Notes under the pieces: model-generated | Database searches by the model: none | What the model was told of the DNA's origin: nothing | What the model saw: only the letters and a program-made list of their open reading frames with translations | Made by a program: the position numbers and the translations under genes | Assembly (NCBI RefSeq): GCF_016741775.1 | Contig: NZ_JAERRK010000009.1 | Coordinates: forward strand, 124,001 to 188,000 | Source of the DNA: Streptomyces actinomycinicus | GTDB taxonomy: Bacteria; Actinomycetota; Actinomycetes; Streptomycetales; Streptomycetaceae | Reading direction: 5' to 3' | Length of the DNA stretch: 64,000 nucleotides | Part shown: positions 1 to 7,676 of the stretch, in pieces | How the letters are laid out: each line of letters starts with the position of its first letter | Numbering within the stretch: the stretch's first letter is position 1

Positions 1-1051
1 CGTTCCACTGGTTGACGTACAGCGCCTTCGAGGCGCCCTGGCCGCGCGGGGTGAGCGGGAAGCCGCGCTGGTCCAGCGCGCGCAGGCCGCTCAGATAGGT
101 GCCGTCGGTGAAGGCCAGGTCGACGGCGACATGGGTGGCGTCGTAGTCCCGGTCGCCGTCGGCCATCGACGGGAAGATGCGGTAGGACAGCCGGGTGTCG
201 CCGCCGACCTTCACGTTCACGTCGAAGACCTTGTTGAACGAGTACGCCCGGCCGTCCGCGGTGTGCCGTCCGGCGTAGCGCAGCGCACGCTTTCCGGTGA
301 AGCCGGCCCGCGCCTTGGCGGTCGGCGAGCCGCTCGGGCCCTTGTCGACCAGGGTCAGCATGTCCTGCGGCACCGGGCCGCCCCCGCCGCCGGTGGAGAA
401 CTGCACGTCGGCGAGTTGCAGGATGTCCGGGGCGCCGTTGTTCGCGGTGACCTCCAGCCGGAAGTGCTGGTACTCGACCGGTTCGGAGAGGTCGTAGGAC
501 TTCGTCTGGAAGCGCTCGGAGAAGTTCTGGCCCGAGCGGGTGTCGAGCGCCTTCCAGTCCTTGCCGTCGGTGGAGCCCTTAAGGGTCCAGTCCCTGGGGT
601 CGCGCTCGTCGTAGTCGTTGGCCGAGGTGAGCGCGTACGTCGCTATCTTGATCGGCTTGTCCAGGTCGAACTCCACCCAGCCGGTGGGCTCGAAGGCCAG
701 CCACTTGGTGCCGGGTTCGCCGTCGACGAGGTTCTCCTTCACCTCGCCGGCGCCGGCGTTCTCGGCGCTCGCCCGGACCTCGGTGACATGGTCGGTCACA
801 TTGCCCGGGATGCCGGTGCTGTAGCCGCCGTCGACGCCGGAGGCGCGCTTGCCGCCGTCCGGACCGGTGTCGACGGTGTTCAGCCAGTCCGGCGCCGGCT
901 CGCCCGACTCGAACGAGGATGCGAACTCCCGGTCGGCCGCCGGCGCCTTGGCGGGCAGGGCGACCGCCGCGCCCTGCGCGCCGGCGGCCATGACAAAGGC
1001 GGCCGTGAGGACGGCCGCCGGACCCCATTTGTGCCGAGTTCTCCGCTGCAT
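1..1051 (-). CDS. Secreted GH92-like glycosidase with discoidin-type domain (3' part cut off by window edge)
   Basis: The first 350 codons of a secreted protein are present; the rest lies outside the window. The ATG at 1051 is preceded by GGAGGGG at the right spacing. The N-terminus is a classic signal peptide: basic start (RRTRHK), hydrophobic core, then an Ala-rich cleavage region near residue 35. An F5/8-type-C (discoidin) fold follows, with the usual motifs ENLVDGEPGTKW, WVEFDL and WTLKGSTDGKDW around residues 95-165. The stretch before it (FESGEPAPDWLNT) is, as I recall, typical of Streptomyces GH92 alpha-1,2-mannosidase-type enzymes. The catalytic domain is not visible, so the GH92 call rests on the N-terminal part only. 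It is divergent from the neighbouring sugar-transport operon ngcEFG. Another discoidin-bearing glycosidase is possible. Confidence 0.7.
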   Translation of the reverse strand, partial: MQRRTRHKWGPAAVLTAAFVMAAGAQGAAVALPAKAPAADREFASSFESGEPAPDWLNTVDTGPDGGKRASGVDGGYSTGIPGNVTDHVTEVRASAENAGAGEVKENLVDGEPGTKWLAFEPTGWVEFDLDKPIKIATYALTSANDYDERDPRDWTLKGSTDGKDWKALDTRSGQNFSERFQTKSYDLSEPVEYQHFRLEVTANNGAPDILQLADVQFSTGGGGGPVPQDMLTLVDKGPSGSPTAKARAGFTGKRALRYAGRHTADGRAYSFNKVFDVNVKVGGDTRLSYRIFPSMADGDRDYDATHVAVDLAFTDGTYLSGLRALDQRGFPLTPRGQGASKALYVNQWN

Positions 1052-1080
1052 CTACGGATTTCCCCTCCTGCGCCCCTCCA

Positions 1081-1092
1081 GACAACGTTGTC
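1081..1092. promoter_or_regulatory. Perfect 12-bp palindrome, putative LacI-family operator for the glycosidase gene
   Basis: The sequence GACAACGTTGTC is a perfect inverted repeat 30 to 41 nt upstream of the glycosidase start codon. The central AACGTT and the size fit operators of LacI-type sugar regulators. No LacI gene is present in this window, so the regulator would act in trans. The assignment is inferred from symmetry and position only. Confidence 0.45.
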
Positions 1093-1266
1093 AGCAACCG
1101 GGCGCAGGAACCAGTAGGTGGTCAAGTGGGCGGTGATGTCAAGGGTGTTGGCTGTGGCATTCAGGGAGTCGTGTCGTCGATTTCCCGTGCGAAGCGCGTG
1201 GCCCCGCCCGGTATTTCCGTGAGGTCTCAACTCGGAAAAGACCGATGGCGAACCTTGCATTCGATC

Positions 1267-1299
1267 TTGCTCCGCCGACGGGAAGTGGACTATACCTGT
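1267..1299 (+). promoter_or_regulatory. Putative ngcE promoter overlapped by a DasR-like (dre) box
   Basis: TTGCTC (1267-1272) and TATACC (1291-1296) are separated by 18 nt and form a reasonable vegetative promoter about 95 nt before ngcE. A 16-mer at 1284-1299, AGTGGACTATACCTGT, overlaps the -10 box. It matches the DasR consensus ACTGGTCTAGACCACT at 13 of 16 positions when the usual C/G alternation near the ends is allowed. DasR is the GlcNAc-responsive GntR regulator of Streptomyces, so repression of a chitobiose transporter from this box is expected. The rest of the 341-nt divergent intergenic region (1052-1392) shows no gene. Confidence 0.55.
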
Positions 1300-1392
1300 C
1301 GGCGTTTCCCGCACGACCCTGCACTACCCGACAGCGGTGCCGGGGAGGATCCGGTTCACCGCCTGAGTCCTGGAGAAGGCGAGGACTTGAGC

Positions 1393-2835
1393 ATGGGATC
1401 CACTGCGCACCACGGTGCCGAAGGTGTCGGCCGTCGTGATCTGATCAAGCGGTCCGCGGCGCTCGGCATGGTTGCGGCCCCCGGGATGGGCCTCCTGTCC
1501 GGCTGTGCCAGCGGCGGCGGGGGTGACTCGGACGAGGGCGGCGACACCAAGGGGAAGACGTCCAAGGACAATCCCTTCGGCGCCAAGAAGGGCAGCAAGC
1601 TCGACGTCGTCGTCTTCAAGGGCGGATACGGCGACGACTACGCCAAGGCGTGGGAGGCCGACTTCAGCAAGAAGCTCGGCATCTCCTCCACCCACACCGG
1701 CACCCAGGAGATCACCGGCAAGCTCCAGCCGCGCTTCAACGCGGGCAACCCGCCGGACATCGTGGACGACTCCGGCGCGCAGCAGATCAAGGTCGACGTC
1801 CTGTACAAGAACGGCCAGCTGCTGGACCTTTCCGAGGTTCTGGACGCACCGTCGGTGGACGACCCCGCCAAGAAGGTCCGCGACACCCTGATCCCCGGCA
1901 CGCTCGACCCGGGCATGCAGGAGGGCAAGATCGTCGCGCTGAACTACATCTACACGGTCTGGGGGCTGTGGTACTCCGGCAAGCTCTTCAAGGACAAGGG
2001 CTGGGAGGTGCCCAAGACCTGGGACGACTTCCTCGCGATCTGCAAGGACGCCAAGTCGCAGGGCATCGGCGGCCTCGCCCACCAGGGCAAGTACCCGTAC
2101 TACATCAACGTCGCCATCATGGACCTGATCGCCAAGAAGGGCGGCCTGGACGCCATGAAGGCGATCGACAACCTCGACCCCAAGGCGTTCGTCGGCTCCG
2201 ACGCGGCGCAGGAGGCCATCGAGGCCATCTACGAGGTCGTCGAGAAGGGCTACCTGATGCCCGGTACGAACGGCCTGACCCACACCGAGTCGCAGACCCG
2301 CTGGAACCAGTACAAGGCCGTCTTCATCACCTCCGGTTCCTGGCTGGAGAACGAGCAGCTCAAGCAGACCCCGACGGACTTCGACATGAAGTTCCTGCCC
2401 ATGCCGCTGCTGTCCGGCAGCACACTGCCGTTCGAGGCGATCCGGGCCGGCTCGGGCGAGCCGTTCGTCATCCCGGCGAAGGCGGCGAACCGGCCCGCGG
2501 CCCAGGAGTTCATGCGGCGCATGCTCTCGAAGGAGTGGTCCACTCTCTTCGCCAAGCAGGCCAACTCGCTCACCATCCTCAAGGACGGCGTCGACCCGGG
2601 CGTCCGGCTGCGCCCGGGCACCCAGTCGACGGTCGAGGCGTCCAAGGCCGCCGGCGACAACACCTTCCGCTACCTGTACACCGAGTGGTACGGAGAGATG
2701 GGCACCGCCATCGAGGCCGCGTCCAACGAGCTGATGGCCAAGCGCATCCAGCCGAAGGAGTGGCTGAAGAGGTGTCAGGCCGCGGTGGACAAGCAGGCCA
2801 AGGACCCCGCGTCGAAGAAGAACCACCGGGACTAG
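1393..2835 (+). CDS. ngcE: N-acetylglucosamine/diacetylchitobiose ABC transporter, substrate-binding lipoprotein NgcE
   Basis: This 480-aa extracytoplasmic solute-binding protein begins at ATG 1393. Its N-terminus has a twin-arginine-like RRDLIKRS segment, a hydrophobic stretch and a lipobox ending LLSGC (Cys about residue 38), so it should be exported and lipid-anchored. The body is a family-1 sugar-binding fold (WGLWYSGKLFKDKGW, then a long helical C-terminal half). Together with the two permeases downstream it forms the NgcEFG importer for chitin degradation products. No ATPase is encoded here; CUT1 importers of Streptomyces normally share the MsiK ATPase encoded elsewhere. Expression is probably controlled by the DasR-like box upstream. 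The gene assignment relies on remembered sequence character and on synteny (rok7B7-xylFGH downstream). Confidence 0.85.
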   Translation: MGSTAHHGAEGVGRRDLIKRSAALGMVAAPGMGLLSGCASGGGGDSDEGGDTKGKTSKDNPFGAKKGSKLDVVVFKGGYGDDYAKAWEADFSKKLGISSTHTGTQEITGKLQPRFNAGNPPDIVDDSGAQQIKVDVLYKNGQLLDLSEVLDAPSVDDPAKKVRDTLIPGTLDPGMQEGKIVALNYIYTVWGLWYSGKLFKDKGWEVPKTWDDFLAICKDAKSQGIGGLAHQGKYPYYINVAIMDLIAKKGGLDAMKAIDNLDPKAFVGSDAAQEAIEAIYEVVEKGYLMPGTNGLTHTESQTRWNQYKAVFITSGSWLENEQLKQTPTDFDMKFLPMPLLSGSTLPFEAIRAGSGEPFVIPAKAANRPAAQEFMRRMLSKEWSTLFAKQANSLTILKDGVDPGVRLRPGTQSTVEASKAAGDNTFRYLYTEWYGEMGTAIEAASNELMAKRIQPKEWLKRCQAAVDKQAKDPASKKNHRD

Positions 2836-2853
2836 GTCCGCCGGAGCGCCGTG

Positions 2854-2920
2854 GGGGTGCGGGTGTGACCTGCGGCTGCGGGCCCGTCCTGGCTCGTCGC
2901 GCAGTTCCCCCGCACCCCTT
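2854..2920. repeat. Dispersed Streptomyces intergenic repeat, copy A (stem-loop)
   Basis: This copy lies between ngcE and ngcF. The outer arms GGGGTGCGGG (2854-2863) and CCCGCACCCC (2909-2918) are perfectly complementary and enclose a conserved core containing GTGTGACCTGCGG and CTCGTCGCGCAGTTCCCC. The same core recurs at 9791-9854 and in shortened form at 55155-55319. As a hairpin within the operon it could make expression of the binding protein and the permeases unequal. Confidence 0.75.
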
Positions 2921-2957
2921 CCGGGGCGCTCGCACGACCGGAATATCAGGGGCAGGT

Positions 2958-3893
2958 ATGCGCAAAGGGCAGTACCGGTTCGTCGCGGGGTTTCTCTTCG
3001 TCCCCGTGGCGCTTTATCTGATCTTCGTGATCTGGCCGTACATCCAGACGTTCGGCTATTCACTGACGAACTGGAAGGGGCAGTCGCAGACCTTCGACTT
3101 CGTTGGTCTGGACAATTACAAGGCGCTGGTGGAGGACGACGTCTTCCTGAAGGCCATCTGGCACAACGTCTTCTTCCTGGTCTTCATCCCGGTGATCACG
3201 ATTCTGCTCGCACTGTTCTTCGCCTTCATGCTGAACGCGGGCGGACGCGGCCGGGCCGGCGGGGTCCAGGGGGTCGCCGGGTCCAGGCTCTACAAGATCG
3301 TCTATTTCTTCCCGCAGGTGCTGTCGCTGGCCATCCTCGCCGTGCTGTTCAACGCGGTGTACCGCAGTGACGGCGGCGGTCTGCTCAACGGCTTCCTGAT
3401 CAAGCTGGGCCTGGTCGACGCCGACAGCCCCGTCGAGTGGCTCAACGAGCCGGACATGGTGCTGTGGGCACTGCTGCTGGTCGTGGTCTGGCACGGCGTC
3501 GGCTTCTACCTGGTGCTCTTCTCCGCCGCCATGCAGTCCGTCCCGAGGGACATCTACGAGGCCGCCCTGATCGACGGCGCCGGCCGCGGCCAGTCCTTCT
3601 TCCGCATCACCCTGCCCCTGCTGTGGGACACCGTGCAGACGGCCTGGGTCTACCTCGGCATCGTCGCCATGGACATGTTCGTACTGGTCTCCTCGATGAC
3701 CCAGAACATGGGCGCGTACGGCGGCGGCCCCGACCACCACAGCGACGTGATGTCGACGGTGATGATGCGGAACTTCCTCTACTACGGCAAGAGCGGCTAC
3801 GCCTGCGCCATGGGTGTGGTCATGCTGCTGCTCACGCTGGTCCTGTCCGTGGTCACGCTGCGCGCCACCCGCCGCGAGCGCATCGAGTTCTGA
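2958..3893 (+). CDS. ngcF: NgcEFG importer, permease NgcF
   Basis: This 311-aa membrane protein has six predicted transmembrane segments and belongs to the binding-protein-dependent transport inner-membrane family (MalF type). The conserved EAA loop is visible as EAALIDGAGRGQSFFRITLPLL around residues 205-226; it docks the ATPase. ATG 2958 was chosen because the protein begins MRKGQYR directly before the first hydrophobic segment, after the intergenic repeat. The upstream reading frame is only a shadow of ngcE. It pairs with NgcG, 15 nt downstream, to form the membrane channel of the GlcNAc/chitobiose importer. Confidence 0.88.
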   Translation: MRKGQYRFVAGFLFVPVALYLIFVIWPYIQTFGYSLTNWKGQSQTFDFVGLDNYKALVEDDVFLKAIWHNVFFLVFIPVITILLALFFAFMLNAGGRGRAGGVQGVAGSRLYKIVYFFPQVLSLAILAVLFNAVYRSDGGGLLNGFLIKLGLVDADSPVEWLNEPDMVLWALLLVVVWHGVGFYLVLFSAAMQSVPRDIYEAALIDGAGRGQSFFRITLPLLWDTVQTAWVYLGIVAMDMFVLVSSMTQNMGAYGGGPDHHSDVMSTVMMRNFLYYGKSGYACAMGVVMLLLTLVLSVVTLRATRRERIEF

Positions 3894-3908
3894 GCGGGAG
3901 AGACGACG

Positions 3909-4832
3909 ATGAGCGCACCCATCAAGGAAACCTTCCCCGCTCCCGCCGAGCGGCCCGTGGCCAAGACACCCGTCCGCCCCGGCGACCGGCGCGGCGAGGG
4001 CGTGGCCCTGAACGCCTTCTCCCACGGCTTCCTCGCCCTGTGGGCCCTGCTGATCGTGCTGCCGCTGCTGTGGCTGGTGCTCAGCTCCTTCAAGAGCGAC
4101 ACCCAGATCGGCGGGTCCGCCTTCGGATGGCCGCAGCACTGGTCCTTCGACGTCTTCAGCCGCGCCTGGGACAAGGGCATCGGCGACTACTTCCTGAACA
4201 CCGTGATCGTCCTGGTGTTCTCGGTGCCGCTGACGATGCTGTTCGGGTCGATGGCCGCGTACGTGCTGGCCAGGTACCGCTTCTGGGGCAACCGGCTGCT
4301 GTACTACTTCTTCGTGGCCGGCGCGATGTTCCCGGTGTTCCTGGCCCTCGTCCCGCTGTTCTTCATGGTCAAGCGGCTGGACATGCTCAACACCTACCAG
4401 GGCCTGATCCTGGTCTACGTCGCCTACTCGATGCCGTTCACGGTGTTCTTCATGCACGCCTTCTTCCGGACCCAGTCCACGGCGGTCTACGAGGCGGCGA
4501 TCCTGGACGGCGCCTCGCACACCCGGACCTTCTTCCAGGTGATGCTGCCCATGGCGAAACCGGGACTGATCAGCGTGGGGATCTTCAACACGCTGGGGCA
4601 GTGGAACCAGTTCATCCTGCCCACGGTGCTGATGCAGCCGCAGAGCGGTTCCGACCCCGAGCGCTACCTGCTCACCCAGGGTCTGATCCAGCTGCAACAG
4701 CAGCAGGGGTACGCCTCCGACCTGCCGGTTCTGTTCGCAGGTGTGACGATCGCGATGATCCCGATGCTGGTGGTGTACCTGTCCTTCCAGCGTCAGGTGC
4801 AGGCGGGTCTGACCTCGGCGACCCTGAAATAA
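3909..4832 (+). CDS. ngcG: NgcEFG importer, permease NgcG
   Basis: This 307-aa second permease (MalG type) has about six transmembrane helices after a polar N-terminal tail of roughly 35 residues. The EAA motif reads YEAAILDGASHTRTFFQVMLPM near residues 197-218. It starts 15 nt after ngcF and is the last gene of the operon, followed at once by a strong hairpin. It forms the channel with NgcF and needs an external ATPase, most likely the shared MsiK. Confidence 0.88.
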   Translation: MSAPIKETFPAPAERPVAKTPVRPGDRRGEGVALNAFSHGFLALWALLIVLPLLWLVLSSFKSDTQIGGSAFGWPQHWSFDVFSRAWDKGIGDYFLNTVIVLVFSVPLTMLFGSMAAYVLARYRFWGNRLLYYFFVAGAMFPVFLALVPLFFMVKRLDMLNTYQGLILVYVAYSMPFTVFFMHAFFRTQSTAVYEAAILDGASHTRTFFQVMLPMAKPGLISVGIFNTLGQWNQFILPTVLMQPQSGSDPERYLLTQGLIQLQQQQGYASDLPVLFAGVTIAMIPMLVVYLSFQRQVQAGLTSATLK

Positions 4833-4851
4833 CCGCGCTCCCCGAGCGCCG

Positions 4852-4889
4852 CGCGCACGCCGTCCCGGAGGTCCGGGGCGGCGTGCGCG
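4852..4889 (+). terminator. Hairpin terminator after ngcG
   Basis: A 17-bp stem (4852-4868 with 4873-4889, one mismatch) closes a 4-nt loop 20 nt after the ngcG stop. It has no U-tract, as is common in Streptomyces. It separates ngcEFG from rok7B7. Confidence 0.75.
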
Positions 4890-5018
4890 TATGTGTCCGG
4901 ACTACCCGGAAACGGTTCAACCTCTTGACGGGAGTCACCCCGAACGGCTCAGCTTAGAGTTCACTAGTTGGACATACACGGGGCCTCGCCGAAGCGGCCC
5001 CGCGCTCAGGAGGTCGTC

Positions 5019-6218
5019 GTGGAGACTCCAGGGTCGCAGTCATCACTGCACCGAGCCAACCTGGAGCGGGTCGTCCGGGCCGTACGCCTGGCCGGTTCCC
5101 TCACGCAGGCGGAGATCGCGCGGACGACCGGTCTGTCCGCCGCGACCGTCTCCAATATCGTGCGGGAGCTGAAGGACGGCGGAACCGTCGAGGTCACGCC
5201 CACCTCGGCGGGCGGGCGGCGAGCCCGCAGCGTCAGTCTGAGCGGGGACGCCGGCATCGTGATCGGAGTCGACTTCGGGCACACCCATCTGCGCGTCGCG
5301 ATCGGGAACCTCGCCCATCAGGTCCTGGCCGAGGAGGCCGAGCCGCTGGACGTGGACGCCTCCGCGGACCAGGGCTTCGACCGGGCCGAACAGCTGGTCA
5401 ACCGGCTGATCGCGGCCACCGGGGTGGACCGGACCAAGGTGGCCGGCGTGGGCCTCGGCGTGCCCGGGCCGATCGACGTGGAATCGGGGACGCTGGGATC
5501 CACCGCGATCCTGCCCGGCTGGGGCGGCACCAAGCCCGCCGAGGAGCTGCGCGAGCGGCTCGGCGTGCCCGTCCACGTGGACAACGACGCCAACCTGGGC
5601 GCCCTGGGAGAGCTGGTCTGGGGCGGCGGCAAGGGGGTGCGCGACCTGGCGTACATCAAGGTGGCGAGCGGTGTCGGCGCCGGTCTGGTGATCGACGGGA
5701 AGATCTATCGCGGCCCGGGCGGCACCGCGGGCGAAATCGGACATATTACACTCGATGAATCCGGTCCTGTCTGCCGTTGCGGAAACCGCGGCTGCCTGGA
5801 GACCTTCGCGGCCGCGCGCTATGTGCTCCCGCTGCTCCAGCCCAGTCACGGCGCCGACCTGACCATGGAAGGCGTCGTCCGGCTGGCCAGGGAAGGAGAC
5901 CCGGGCTGCCGTCGCGTGATCGCCGACGTCGGCCGTCACATCGGCAGTGGAGTGGCCAATCTCTGCAACTTGCTGAACCCGAGCCGGGTGGTCCTCGGCG
6001 GTGATCTCGCCGAGGCCGGTGAGCTGGTGCTCGGACCGATCAGGGAGTCCGTCGGCCGCTACGCCATCCCCAGTGCGGCACGTCAACTGTCCGTCCTCCC
6101 GGGTGCACTTGGGGGCCGTGCCGAGGTGCTCGGGGCGCTCGCCCTCGCCCTCAGCGAAATGGGCGATTCGACCCTTTTGGAGGGGTCCTCGCCCGTGTCC
6201 GCCCCTGCCTTCACTTAG
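5019..6218 (+). CDS. rok7B7: ROK-family transcriptional regulator (Rok7B7 type)
   Basis: The GTG at 5019 has a near-perfect AGGAGG (5008-5013) at 5-nt spacing, so it is preferred to the TTG 51 nt upstream; the protein is then 399 aa. A winged helix-turn-helix lies at about residues 30-55 (TQAEIARTTGLSAATVSNIV). A ROK sugar-kinase-like domain follows, with the glycine-rich GLGVPGPIDV and the zinc-binding CxCGxxGCxE signature (CRCGNRGCLE) near residue 255. It lies between the chitobiose and xylose transporters, the position occupied in S. coelicolor by Rok7B7. From memory, that protein represses xylFGH and affects carbon catabolite repression and antibiotic production. The identity is inferred from family and context. 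Confidence 0.85.
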   Translation: METPGSQSSLHRANLERVVRAVRLAGSLTQAEIARTTGLSAATVSNIVRELKDGGTVEVTPTSAGGRRARSVSLSGDAGIVIGVDFGHTHLRVAIGNLAHQVLAEEAEPLDVDASADQGFDRAEQLVNRLIAATGVDRTKVAGVGLGVPGPIDVESGTLGSTAILPGWGGTKPAEELRERLGVPVHVDNDANLGALGELVWGGGKGVRDLAYIKVASGVGAGLVIDGKIYRGPGGTAGEIGHITLDESGPVCRCGNRGCLETFAAARYVLPLLQPSHGADLTMEGVVRLAREGDPGCRRVIADVGRHIGSGVANLCNLLNPSRVVLGGDLAEAGELVLGPIRESVGRYAIPSAARQLSVLPGALGGRAEVLGALALALSEMGDSTLLEGSSPVSAPAFT

Positions 6219-6224
6219 AGAACG

Positions 6225-6242
6225 GATGGCACCGTTGCCATC
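6225..6242. promoter_or_regulatory. Imperfect palindrome upstream of xylF, possible operator
   Basis: GATGGCACCGTTGCCATC reads the same on both strands at 16 of 18 positions. It begins 7 nt after the rok7B7 stop and lies about 100 nt before xylF. It could be a transcription-factor site of the xylose operon or a short read-through hairpin. Confidence 0.35.
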
Positions 6243-6252
6243 TCGTTAAGGA

Positions 6253-6265
6253 TTTACTTCTTGAC
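6253..6265 (+). promoter_or_regulatory. Candidate Rok7B7 binding site in the xylF promoter region
   Basis: TTTACTTCTTGAC fits every position of the degenerate 13-mer TTKAMKHSTTSAV, which I recall as the reported Rok7B7 consensus (from memory; verify). It lies 74 nt upstream of the xylF start, as expected for repression by the adjacent rok7B7 product. Confidence 0.45.
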
Positions 6266-6339
6266 GTCGCACGTGAGGCCGAGTTGACTTCCAGCCACCT
6301 CGGCCGCAACGACGCGGCCTCGTCAGGGAGGTTTGTGAA

Positions 6340-7458
6340 GTGAACGCACGTATGCGTCGTGCCGCCGTTGCCGTCGCCGCCGGGGCGATGGCCGTCTCGC
6401 TGGCCGCCTGTGGCAGCGCCAAGGAGTCGAAGGGCGGCGACAGCTCTTCCTCCGGGTCGGCCAAGAAGGGTGACGACATCAAGGTCGGTCTGCTCCTGCC
6501 GGAGAACAAGACCGCGCGCTACGAGAAGTTCGACAGGCCGCTGATCGAGAAGAAGATCAGCGAGCTGACGAACGGCAAGGCGAAGGTCGAGTACAACAAC
6601 GCCCGCCAGGACGCGAACCTGCAGGCGCAGCAGGTCGACACCATGATCACCAACAAGGTGGACGTCCTGATCGTGGACGCGGTGGACGCCAAGGCCATCC
6701 AGAACTCGGTCCAGAAGGCCGTGGACGCCGGCATCAAGGTCGTCGCGTACGACCGTCTGGCCGAGGGCCCGATCAGCGCCTACACCTCGTTCGACAACGA
6801 GGAGGTCGGCAAGACCCAGGGCGAGGCGCTGCTGAAGGCGCTGGGCGACAAGGCCACCAAGTCCTCCAAGATCGTCATGATCAACGGCTCGGTCACCGAC
6901 CCGAACGCCGCTCAGTTCAAGAAGGGCGCGCACTCCGTCCTCGACGGCAAGGTCACCATCGCCAAGGAGTACGACACCAAGGAGTGGTCGCCGGACAACG
7001 CCAACTCCGAGATGGAGGCGGCGATCTCCTCGGTCGGCAAGGGCAAGATCGCGGGCGTGTACTCCGCCAACGACGGCATGGCCGGCGGCATCATCACCGC
7101 CCTGAACGCCGCGGGCGTCAAGGTCCCGGTCACCGGCCAGGACGCCGAGCTGGCCGGTGTGCAGCGCATCGTCTCCGGTGAGCAGTACATGAGCGTCTAC
7201 AAGCCGTACGCCCCCGAGGCCGAAGCCGCCGCCGAGATGGCCGTCGCGCTCGCCCAGGGCAAGTCGCTGGACTCCGTCGCCAAGGACAAGGTCTCCAGCA
7301 ACTCGCAGAAGGACGTTCCCGCGGTGCTCGTCGCGGTCACCTCGCTGACCAAGGACAACATCAAGGACACCGTCATCAAGGACGGCGTCTACACCGCCGC
7401 CGAGATCTGCAACGGCAAGTACAAGGCCGCCTGCGCCAAGCTCGGCCTCGACAAGTAA
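6340..7458 (+). CDS. xylF: Xylose ABC transporter, substrate-binding lipoprotein
   Basis: This 372-aa protein begins at GTG 6340 behind GGGAGG (6326-6331). The signal peptide ends in a lipobox (LAAC, Cys about residue 24), so the mature protein is a lipoprotein. The fold is a periplasmic-binding-protein type I domain (KVGLLLPENKTARYEKFDRP at the start; VYSANDGMAGGIITALNAAG later), typical of CUT2 xylose-binding proteins. It heads xylFGH, directly downstream of its presumed repressor gene rok7B7. Ribose- or other pentose-type specificity cannot be excluded from sequence alone. Confidence 0.85.
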   Translation: MNARMRRAAVAVAAGAMAVSLAACGSAKESKGGDSSSSGSAKKGDDIKVGLLLPENKTARYEKFDRPLIEKKISELTNGKAKVEYNNARQDANLQAQQVDTMITNKVDVLIVDAVDAKAIQNSVQKAVDAGIKVVAYDRLAEGPISAYTSFDNEEVGKTQGEALLKALGDKATKSSKIVMINGSVTDPNAAQFKKGAHSVLDGKVTIAKEYDTKEWSPDNANSEMEAAISSVGKGKIAGVYSANDGMAGGIITALNAAGVKVPVTGQDAELAGVQRIVSGEQYMSVYKPYAPEAEAAAEMAVALAQGKSLDSVAKDKVSSNSQKDVPAVLVAVTSLTKDNIKDTVIKDGVYTAAEICNGKYKAACAKLGLDK

Positions 7459-7468
7459 GCAGTCCGGC

Positions 7469-7519
7469 GTCCCTTCCCGCCCCGGGGCATCCGTTCTTGA
7501 ATGCCCCTGAGGGAAGACG
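7469..7519 (+). terminator. Intra-operon hairpin between xylF and xylG (attenuator-like)
   Basis: GGGGCAT (7484-7490) pairs with ATGCCCC (7501-7507). The flanking CGTCCCTTCCC and GGGAAGACG can extend the stem with a bulge. Such hairpins after a binding-protein gene usually lower expression of the following ATPase and permease genes. The 218-nt gap contains no gene. Confidence 0.5.
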
Positions 7520-7676
7520 ACCGACTGCCCACGGCTCCTCCGGTGCCCCGTGCATCAGACAGCCCCGCAAGCTCGGCGCGGGGCGCCGGACGGAACTCCC
7601 CCGGGCATCCCCAGCCCACCCACCCAGTTTTCTGCACAACCTCCCGCCGGGTCAGGCGGCGAAGGAGATGGTTCAC

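Noticed and set aside
131..1117. Long plus-strand frame opposite the glycosidase gene
   Set aside because: It is the GC-bias shadow of the minus-strand gene, which has a signal peptide, a discoidin domain and a good ribosome-binding site.
3060..4697. Minus-strand 545-aa frame over ngcF and ngcG
   Set aside because: It has a His/Gln/Glu-rich antisense composition with no domain; the plus strand encodes two clear permeases.
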